From Epithemia pelagica (Eukaryota; Bacillariophyta; Bacillariophyceae; Surirellales; Surirellaceae): a DNA stretch of 22,500 bases. The translations under genes were made by a program, and so were the position numbers. Location of the stretch: assembly GCA_946965045.2 (NCBI GenBank), contig OX337235.1, positions 2,434,928 to 2,457,427 of the forward strand, written 5' to 3'. Below the pieces are notes generated by a model. The model was given only the letters and a program-made list of their open reading frames with translations. It ran no database searches and had not been told where the DNA came from. This document shows, piece by piece, positions 14,930 to 22,500 of this stretch (positions are counted from its first letter, which is position 1; every line of letters begins with the position of its first letter).

Positions 14930-15740
14930 AGAACTACAACTCCCGTCCAGAGGCTCTAGGGAAGCAGAGACTCACAACGGTCGGCAGCAGCACCTTGGTT
15001 CATGCGTCGTATCATAATGCATCGATAAATCATCCCGTCGGATGCTAGGGAAATCCTCCTCAGCGTGGTCAGGGTTCCGCTTATCAAGGAATTTGTATAT
15101 CAAGGATGCTAAATACGTGGGAAGTGGTGGGTGACGTGTCATTTCCTTCATATGCTTCTCTCACAAGTTTGTCTTCTTGTTTATGCTGGTCATCCAGTGT
15201 GTCGGTCAGAGCCATAGAATCAATAGACGGTGATGCAGCCCCAGGATAATGAGAAAGAGATCAGCAATTGTGCAATCTTGTTGTTCCTCCTATCGTGACG
15301 GGGAATCAGCAGAAGAGACAAGAACTTGGGTGTTCGATTTCTCCTGACGATACTCGGGGCAGAATTCCAATACATGATTACCACTATCCATGTGTTAAAA
15401 ATCATCTTTCATCTCTTCATGGAGTTGCTTTTTTTTTAATGCTTCGAGAATCAGTGGATAACAAGTGCGAAATCGCAATCGTATCATTACTTGGTCCTTT
15501 GGTGCGTTGGTTCAAAATCGGTAGATGACTATTTCCGGGTGCTTCCAAGTCTCTCCATGCTTCCTGTTTGACAACTCATCCGTGACGGAATTGTCTCGTT
15601 GGGAATACATAAGCCCCGTTTCCTCTTGAGTAGTATCTACGTGGAGCATCTGATCCAACATGGCAATGGTCGTAGGCTCCCGTTCCAACTCAAATTATCC
15701 ATTCTTATTTCTCATTCGCATCTTGTATAACAAACGTGCG
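14930..15740. other. Stretch without a recognisable gene
   Basis: Short open frames only. The possible third copy of the preceding repeat lies at about 15018-15060. A run of T's is at 15429-15437. Nothing else is supported. Confidence 0.4.
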
Positions 15741-16060
15741 TCTCCAAATCATTCTGGTCGCCATGTTCAAGACATCGATGTTGCCGTCTGCCGGGTCCGC
15801 CTTGAACTGGTTTGTGGTGGCGGGTACAATTTCGAAAGCCACATGTGGCATCTGATAGTGGCTGTCAGCCGTTTCATAACCAGAAATGGGTAGAGAGAAG
15901 AAGCTGCATTCGTAGAAACATCGTCATCCAACACCGATTCATCTAGTGGCAAAGAGTCACGTTTCTCGTCCTTGATCTGGTCTTCTTCTTGGTCTCCGTT
16001 GGACTTGAAACTGAAGAGTAGAGGCTCCGGGGCGATTTCGGAGGATGAGGCAAGCACACT
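15741..16060. repeat. Degenerate repeat family, copy 1
   Basis: It shares ordered blocks with the sequence at 20.48-21.18 kb: TCCAAATCATTCTGGTCG at its start, GAAGAAGCTGCATTC (15897-15911), TCATCTAGTGGCAAAGAG (from 15939), and a GAAACTGAAGAGTAGAGG block near 16008. In one plus frame EEAAF...SSGKESRFSS matches EEAAF...SSSKESRYSS in copy 2, and KLKSRGSGAIS matches KLKSGAFGAVS. On the minus strand a 115-codon frame (15767-16114) also covers it. It is probably decayed gene or transposon sequence of unknown kind. Confidence 0.6.
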
Positions 16061-16114
16061 ATGGTCGCCGGCTTTCGGCGTTCCACCTTGGGGCAGTCTC
16101 TGCCAGTCTTCCAT

Positions 16115-16431
16115 CCGTTGTCTTTAATTTCATGCCAGCGTCCAATGCATTCGACTACAATGCTGTTGAACCGGTCATTTGTACTGCCAAGGCTCGGAAT
16201 ATATGATACGACAAAGACTTAAGATTTCTTGTCCTTCTGCGAGGACCAAGTGACAGCGGAGCGGTGTGGCCATCATTGGCTTGAGCTAAAATCATTCGTC
16301 GTCTCGCAACCGTGAAATACTTTATCAATGGTAAGCATCTGTTCCATCTTTTGAATAGTCTTGGTCTTGTACCACTTCTATAGTCGCCTCTTCTGCCACT
16401 TTTCGGTCAAATACACGAGGCTTCTCAACTC
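16115..16431. other. Stretch without a recognisable gene
   Basis: No open frame of note and no recognisable repeat or RNA. Confidence 0.4.
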
Positions 16432-17169
16432 TTAACGCTCGACTTCCGTGGTATTCTCAAAGCCACGGTAATTCTTTTCATCACGGGAGAAAACCAGAGG
16501 CAAGAAGCTATATGCTTTGAATGACATACTCCTACCTTCCCTAGCCTCCACCGCAACTCTATCTGATTCAGGGTCAAGAAACTGGGTTAATCCACCGATT
16601 TCCGGGAGACGGTGCGATCCAATCCAATCGCAGACACTGCTTGGCGTTGTATCGTTATCGGGTGATTTCATCAGAGAATTGGAGAAACAGAGGTTCTGTC
16701 GACATTTCCCGAGGGAAAAATTATCCCAGCTGATTTCGATCCCTGGAACATCAGGGACGGTGACTCTAGGATGAAAATGACGAGTGCCTTGCATCACCAT
16801 CCACTGCTTCTTCGTCGGAAGCAAAAAGTGCTCATCTCCTTGTCTCGGTAGTTACGTCCAGGAATTCTGGTACTGATGGGGTGGATGGGCATATGATGCG
16901 GACCAACGGAACAAACCAGATGCGAAATGATGAAATGCGTCGTCCACATGACAATGCGTCACGATATCAACAAGAAAAGCATGTGTCCAACGGCGGCGTG
17001 ATGCCTGTTCAAGTTCATACACTTTTTTCAACTTTCCCCTAACTGCGACCATCAAACAAATAGGGAAGGTTGATCGTCTGGTTCCATCATCGAACGCCGC
17101 TGCATTTCCAACCTTTGATGCGGTGGAGAATAAGTTATCTGGCCACACTTTTTGGAAAGTGAAGGTCAC
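16432..17169 (-). pseudogene. Unknown minus-strand open frame split by one stop
   Basis: Two minus-strand frames, 17169-16852 (105 codons) and 16824-16432 (130 codons), are in the same register, separated only by one TAA and a few open codons. Read through, they give about 245 codons. The downstream part (after GDEHFLLPTKKQW) has a balanced composition, unlike most shadow frames here: HPRVTVPDVPGIEISW, VCDWIGSHRLPEIGGL and RSMSFKAYSFLPLVFS. I recognise no family. A splice across the stop at the nearest GT-AG pair would not keep the frame. It could be a pseudogene, a gene carrying a stop allele, or chance. Confidence 0.3.
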
Positions 17170-18600
17170 AACAATGCGTCACAGGCAGCTACAGACTGAC
17201 CACGTTTCGTCGCTACAAAGATCGGTCTGGTTGAAATTGGAAAATAGCCTTCACGGAGCTGCAAGGAGCAACCAATCGAAGATGCCCCATTCGTGCATGT
17301 GAGCTGTCCTTGAAGTTACCAGAAAGAAAATTTCAAAGAAGCGAAGACTTGGTCAAAAAGTGCATGGTAGAAAGGACTGTTTGAGCTGATTCAGCCCGCA
17401 TGTACCAAAATGAACCAACATTTACATCAAGTGAAAAAGCTCGCGGTTAGGAAGTGTTTATCGTACGAAAAAAGACACAACATAGTCTGTGTGTGTCCAA
17501 GACTCTGTGTCCAAGATTCCGTGTGGTCAAAGGTAGCTGGTCGCTCTATAGGACAACGCTCCTGACCAAAAGCCCTGGAGAAGCTGCTTGGATGGCCTTA
17601 CATACAAGCGGAACTGTTTTGTTTTGCTTGCAATGACGATACAACCAACAACAACAATACATCCCTGTCGTCATTCATTATTGAGTGGCTGTTGCTCAAA
17701 AAGATTCAGGGAAACCCAGAAGCCATCAACACCACCTGACACTTGCGATCAAGACCGGAGCCAAAGTTTTTTTTTATTGAGTATCACCCCACAATTTATC
17801 AAGTGTAACAAAGTCGTTGAATGAAAAGCTTCCATATTCGCGACTAAATTGCTTGAGGTCGGAAGTCAGAACAGCCGAAGTTCCAAAAGCACGGATCTCG
17901 TCCATCTCGTCCTCCAAACGGTTGAAGCAACAATCGATTGCAACAACGACGAAATGATGGTACGGCCATCTGGGTTGCAAATTGCGATGATGGCTGTCAT
18001 CAACCCTCAAGGATCAGTGCACATCTCCATTCTCCGTCTCCTCTTTTCAGTTCAGAAGACAGAACGGAGCCCGCGCACTGCCCGCGCCCGCCCATGTCCA
18101 TGGTCCGTAGATTGTCCCTGAATGGATTCCACGTGGAAGTATATTAAAAGCACGCATCAATTCGGGCAAAGAACCATGAACATCATCACAACATGAACGC
18201 TGTACAGAAAATGGCCACTGCAGAGACACTGCTCGACTTCACCAGGCTCGCATGGACTTCCTGAAGGCGCTTCCTAAAGCCGAAAGAGACCCTGGATCTA
18301 ACGTGGAGTTTTCCACGGCCATGCACGAAATTTGGGAATTGGAGTTAGCGGCGTAGACAGTTTTTTCCATGGGATTTGTCTTGCGGAAGAGCAGGCCAAT
18401 CGTTCATAATCCCTGACCGCGACTCTCGAAGCGTCGGATCGAGTCGAAGACTATCTCCATCAGTTGCAACTACTGTGGTATGACGGGAAACGGATGCACG
18501 AGTATTGGCCCACACCCACCTCATTCCTTTTTTGTGCCATGATGGAGACACACAGCTGATCCACGCAGTATCGGATGGCCTGATCGGATTCAAGAGCTCT
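17170..18600. other. Stretch without a recognisable gene
   Basis: Short overlapping frames on both strands, none with a known motif. A T-run lies at 17767-17775. No LTR, tRNA or repeat is recognised. Confidence 0.4.
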
Positions 18601-18608
18601 TCGAGGAA

Positions 18609-18848
18609 ATGATTGACAAGTGTGGTGCATCGGAGCTCGATTCTAAGGCCCCGACTCGAGTCTGTCATGCCTTTGGCAACTGTCATCATCTGCATGCACT
18701 GCATACCGCGAGACGCAGTCTCGATGACATGTTGAGTGTTGAGGCCCCATCAACCGGAGCCGAAGGCCTTCTAACCATTATGGAAGATTTTGCAGTCAGT
18801 ACGGCAGATCCAAATCTTCACCGAATGCCGTCTGCTTCAATGCCTTGA
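18609..18848 (+). other. Short unknown open frame
   Basis: A 79-codon plus-strand frame (MIDKCGASELDSKAPTRV at its start). A 119-codon minus-strand frame (18345-18704) overlaps it, and I cannot say which, if either, is real. No domain is recognised on either strand. Confidence 0.2.
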
Positions 18849-19213
18849 TCTGGGTCTGGGCCAGAGCCGGAGATGCCACGGAAGTGAACTGCTGCTATAC
18901 CAGAAAACTTGACCGGTGTCCTGACTTCTTTCAGGGGAACCAGATGCCGTCCGTCGCCGAGATTATTCAACAATTGGAAAAATTCTTGTAAGAGCAGCAG
19001 TGCGATGTGCTCATGGCACAACAGTACAGTTTAATGTGGTCATTGTGGCCTGGTCCAGTTCGAAATCCAACAAGGCGGCCATGAAAGCCACGGCTATCTT
19101 TGAACGTGTAGAGCAGTGAGCAGTGGAAGATTGCGCGTCATATAATCACCGACAATAGCGGGTAAAATTGGTTGGAACAATAAGATGCCCAGCAGCGAAT
19201 GGAGGGCATAGTC

Positions 19214-19587
19214 GACGAAATGCTACGTCAGTCAAGAGAAGAGAGTTCGTTCGTGCAACCAGACTAGCACACGTATAATTTTTCTTGGCCCAATTGTCTA
19301 CCGACATACGAACCAACCTAAAAGATAGGATTGTTGAGAATCCTTCGGCCTCTATTTTTGAACAAATGAGAGATCGACGCGTATCGTCCAGCAATTTGTA
19401 GACGAAATGCTACGTCAGTCAAGAGAAGAGAGTTCGTTCGTGCAACCAGACTAGCACACGTATAATTTTTCTTGGCCCAATTGTCTACCGACATACGAAC
19501 TAACCTAAAAGATATGATTGTTGAGAATCCTTCGGCCTCTATTTTTGAACAAATGAGAGATCGACGCGTATCGTCCAGCAATTTGTA
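19214..19587 (+). repeat. 187-bp tandem duplication, two copies
   Basis: 19214-19400 is directly followed by 19401-19587, head to tail, with only about two base differences (C or T in the GAAC-AACC segment, G or T in AAAGATA-GATTG). 187 is not a multiple of three, so the duplication shifts any frame that crosses it. Confidence 0.95.
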
Positions 19588-19711
19588 TTACAACACGGCA
19601 ATGACACTCTGGTCCAGGGGGAATGCGGCCGAACCGCGTCGAAAGGTCTCTTATCAAGAAATGAAACGTAGATACGACTTGGGTGATGAAAACTTCAAGC
19701 TTCCTTATTAA
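19472..19711 (+). pseudogene. Unknown 79-codon frame, 3' part of a possible broken gene
   Basis: The plus-strand frame starts MAQLSTDIRTNLKDM, continues VENPSASIFEQMRDRRVSSS, and ends KVSYQEMKRRYDLGDENFKL with a TAA at 19709-19711. The composition is protein-like, and the frame is open further upstream inside the tandem repeat up to a TAG. The same peptide is partly encoded in the first repeat copy. The pattern loosely recalls the DNA-binding leader of MULE/FAR1-type transposases, but no diagnostic Cys/His or DDE residues are seen, so no function is assigned. The tandem duplication probably broke the gene. Confidence 0.35.
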
Positions 19712-20037
19712 GCGTTTTCACTCACTTACAAGCCTAGGAAATCCGCAAATGACCGTCATGGCACCCCTGGAGCTTGCATCTACATCCGTGCATCCGAGGA
19801 AGGCTTAGTTGTTGATTCACGGCTACCAGGAACATATGTGGTTAATGCTCTTATGTAAGCTTGGTTACTATCCTATCTTCCAGAGGCATCCGCAAGCATT
19901 GAAAAGATTTTGCAAGAGATGACTTTCTATTCGTCCAATGGACGGACGGATTGTCAACCAGATGTGTATAGCTAGTTATACAGCAGCAATCTTCTCTCAC
20001 AGTCCAATGCATCGAACAGGAGTGCCGCACAGAGAAT
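19712..20037 (+). other. Possible continuation of coding debris
   Basis: After the TAA at 19709-19711 the same strand stays open for about 50 codons (reading GTPGACIYIRASEEGLVVDS and RLPGTYVVNALM) before a stop at 19856. It looks protein-like but matches nothing I recognise. Confidence 0.25.
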
Positions 20038-20292
20038 ATGGTAACTTTATTTGGAACTGAAACTTGTAGCCGAAAAGATCCCCGGAAGACTACATACCAA
20101 CCCAACTACGTCCCGTATCGCGCTGTTTCGGAGGGTCTTTGGCGGTCAAAGGACGATAAAGTTGCCTTGTATGCCAATCTACGGGAAAAGGAACCGAAAG
20201 AAACTCACGATATAAAGCAAGACCGGTATAAACTGCTGATTGGAGATCGAGGTTCGTGTTGGAAGGCCTGCGAAAGTCAACGGTTTGTTTAA
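20038..20292 (+). other. Short unknown open frame
   Basis: An 84-codon plus-strand frame, Lys/Arg-rich (MVTLFGTETCSRKDPRK, then DDKVALYANLREKEPKE). No motif is recognised. It follows the debris at 19472-19860 on the same strand and could belong to it. Confidence 0.2.
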
Positions 20293-20336
20293 AGAGATGG
20301 AGAAGCTGTCCAAGGAAGTATGAGAGTAGAGAGATT

Positions 20337-21190
20337 TTGGACGCCAACAATGACAGTCATTTCTTGCCCTCCGTGGTCGTTTCGTTTCGTCCGCGAAGGT
20401 GTCCTTTGAATGATTTGCACCGACCCCAACGTGTATGAAGATGACACGCTCGGCTACGAGGAAGACTACCAGTTCACCTTGCCTCCAAATCATTCTGGTC
20501 GACATGTTCAAGAGATCGATCTTGTTGTTTGCCTCCTCTGTTCTTGACTGGGATTGTGACAGCACCAGGGCATGCTTTCGAGAGCCGCATTTGGGATCCG
20601 ATGGTCGCTATTTCTCCGCCAGAAACGGGGAAGAGAGATGCGATATTGCAGCGAAGAAGCTGCATTCTCTGAACCCTTCTTGTTCTACATACACTCATCT
20701 AGTAGCAAAGAGTCACGTTATTCATCTCCTCCACCATCTTCGCCCACGGTCCGGTCTTCTTGGCCTGAGCTCCAAACGAGCCATGTAGTGCATTGAAAGA
20801 TGCGATGCACGTCGTTGCTTCTTCGTTGGACTTTCGGAAGTGTCTTGTCTCTTGGCCAGTTCGGCCAAGGGCACATCGTCGTCGTCATCCTCCTCCTCGT
20901 CGTCATTATTCTCTTCCCATTGGTTGTGTGATTGCTCTGTTGAGTAGGCACGTTCTTCTCCTGTCTTGTGGCTCCCCGACGTTTCTGTTTTCTTCGTCGT
21001 CTTCTTTGCAAAGCTCCACGATTGCCGAAAGCACCATGACAATCAAAGACGGTGCTTCGATAGCTTGCATGCACGTTTCAAGTTGAAGCTGCTCCATTCT
21101 CATGACAAAGCGAGCTTCCTCGTCTTGGCTGGAAACTGAAAAGTGGAGCTTTTGGGGCGGTTTCGGTGGATTCGTCAATAGAACTACGAC
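20337..21190. repeat. Degenerate repeat family, copy 2
   Basis: Blocks are shared in order with copy 3: GGACGCCAACAATGACAGT (20339), GCGAAGGTGTCCT (20393), TCTTGACTGGG, GGGCATGCTTTC. Others are shared with copy 1: CTCCAAATCATTCTGGTCG (20483), GAAGAAGCTGCATTC (20653), and GAAACTGAAAAGTGGAG near 21133. On the minus strand a frame across 20722-21042 encodes a strongly acidic run (ENNDDEEEDDDDDVPLAELA) followed by KKQRR, like a nuclear protein segment. It is interrupted upstream by frame changes. Confidence 0.6.
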
Positions 21191-21373
21191 TACGGTCACG
21201 GGTTGTAGTTTCATCACGTTAGCTTTCCTTCCCCAACATTCATTCATCTTGTAGAAGAGAGTCATGGATATCGATCTCTGCCTTATCGTCTGCCGTGTTA
21301 TTGTTTCAAGGCATTGGTGGTGGAGGAGTTTTACAGAATGTATCTTGACAAATCTCCTAGAGATATGTCAGTA

Positions 21374-22070
21374 TGGACGCCAACAATGACAGTGACAGGC
21401 CATTCTTGGAATGAGGTTCGTTAGGCATTTACTTGCCCTCCAAACCCTTGTCAGTCGTCGACGAAGGTGTCCTGAGAGTGATTAAGCAAGAGCCCAATGC
21501 GAATGGAGATAACGCACCCGGATACCGGTCTTCCGTTGTCTTGAAAGGCTTGAAACAGAAGATTCTGTATTTGCTGAGTTTCGCAGTGTATATATTGAAA
21601 ACCTCCTCTGGACAGCGCGGAAGCCGAAGTAGCTCCGTGGAAACTCAAGAATAACAACGATGACAGATCTGAAGCTCCATGAACACGTATCTCGTAGCTT
21701 CTTGATGCTATTCTCCGGCCAATGACATTTCCAAACAATATCTTAGGAATATACCTAACAGTCGTCCTCAAAGCGCAATGGTCAATGGTGACCATATTTG
21801 GTCAATACGACGCATCTGTTCCGTGTCTCGTATAGTCTTTGTTTCTGATGTTGGTGTCTGCCTGGTCTGTTCATGACTGGGTTGTAGCGGCGGCGGGGCA
21901 TACTTTCAGGCTTTCAGGAGCCACAACAGCGATCCGATCCGAACTAGCATCAATCTTCACAATGCCAAAACGACTTGACAATCCGGGGAATCAGTGGCTT
22001 TGATGAGTATCATGGGTCTTCTTTTCTTGGTCTGCGTTTTAGTAGAAAGTGAAAAGTAGAGCGTACACCT
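21374..22070. repeat. Degenerate repeat family, copy 3
   Basis: It starts TGGACGCCAACAATGACAGT, then GACGAAGGTGTCCT (21459). After an unmatched middle part come TGTTCATGACTGGG, GGGCATACTTTC and GATCCGATCC (about 21868-21940), then TCTTGGTCTGCG and AGTGAAAAGTAGAG near 22040-22060. The order matches copies 1 and 2. Identity is low outside the blocks. Confidence 0.55.
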
Positions 22071-22079
22071 ACACGTTCG

Positions 22080-22340
22080 TTGGCACCATCAATGGCTCCT
22101 TCCAGATATACCAGTTCCAGTCCTCCAGCGTCACCGCCCAATGATTCGACGCAAACTTCCATGCATCCCAGTAATGCACCCAATCAGACACCGTCGACGA
22201 CATCCTCGGAACCAAGTTTGACGTCCTCTGCCTCTCCCAGTTCCACCCCGTTCCATTCCATGGCTCCAAGCGTCCGTGAACCCACAACGTCCATCCCTTC
22301 GACATTTCCTTCCGAGGCGGTGCCCTCCGGAGGCCCATGA
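22080..22340 (+). pseudogene. Ser/Pro/Thr-rich stalk segment, surface-protein-like
   Basis: An 86-codon plus-strand frame starting MAPSMAPSRYTSSSPPAS, made almost only of Ser, Pro, Thr and Ala with recurring APS, PSS and PST units. Upstream codons are open too (RTPTRSLAPSMAPS), so the ATG may be internal. Such stalks are common in diatom extracellular and cell-wall-associated proteins, where they link folded domains and carry O-glycans. No signal peptide or folded domain is attached here, and the frame ends at TGA 22338-22340. It may be a fragment. The composition alone does not prove coding. Confidence 0.35.
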
Positions 22341-22500
22341 TAAAGGAATCGTCGTCGGACACTAGTGGAGCACCCAGAGTATCAAGCCGTCCATTCGTCC
22401 CAGCAGCCGTCCTCTAACCATCGACGACCGAGGAGAAAACAACTCACACCACGATCACGGTCATTCAAAATCAGGATTTAATCCAGCTGGCAGTGTCCAG
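22341..22500. other. Window end without a recognisable gene
   Basis: No feature is seen. The Ser/Pro-rich sequence stops just before this part and does not clearly resume in another frame. Confidence 0.3.

Overview
The window looks like repeat-rich nuclear DNA of a diatom or a close stramenopile relative. This rests on family resemblance. The one large intact gene is a Copia gag-pol of the type common in diatoms and marine plankton. The flanks hold wreckage of further Copia and LINE-like elements, and a Ser/Pro-rich stalk sequence like those of diatom surface proteins lies at the right end. I see no convincing intact cellular gene, no tRNA or rRNA gene and no CRISPR array.

The centre (3250-10968, minus strand) is a complete 7.7-kb Copia/Ty1-class LTR retrotransposon of the CoDi type. 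Its two 523-bp LTRs read as identical. It is flanked by a perfect 5-bp target duplication (GGACG at 3245-3249 and 10969-10973). It has a purine-rich tract beside the 3' LTR, a probable primer binding site beside the 5' LTR, and a single uninterrupted 1834-codon gag-protease-integrase-RT-RNase H frame (3869-9373). All of this points to a very recent insertion that may still be competent. The U3 part of the LTR carries a perfect TGACGTCA bZIP/CRE-type site next to a TATA-like stretch, plus a near-perfect 26-bp palindrome. The polyprotein has a chromo-like segment between integrase and RT. It lacks recognisable CCHC and HHCC zinc motifs.

The element landed in older transposon debris. To its right (10974-11733, plus strand) is the broken C-terminal part of a different Copia element, ending at a purine tract and an LTR start. 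To its left (about 2640-3190, minus strand) is a dead LINE-type endonuclease domain. Further left (1369-1858, plus strand) is a dead reverse transcriptase fragment of a third Copia lineage. A 139-bp direct repeat lies at 837-1195.

The right half (11.8-22.5 kb) has no recognisable complete gene. It is dominated by duplication scars: a 119-bp tandem repeat (14158-14399), a diverged repeat pair around 14.56-14.93 kb whose minus-strand reading frame is partly kept, a 187-bp tandem repeat (19214-19587), and a degenerate family with copies near 15.74, 20.34 and 21.37 kb. Scattered open frames here (14402-14746, 16432-17169, 18609-18848, 19472-19711, 20038-20292, 22080-22340) are probably gene relics or unknown small genes.
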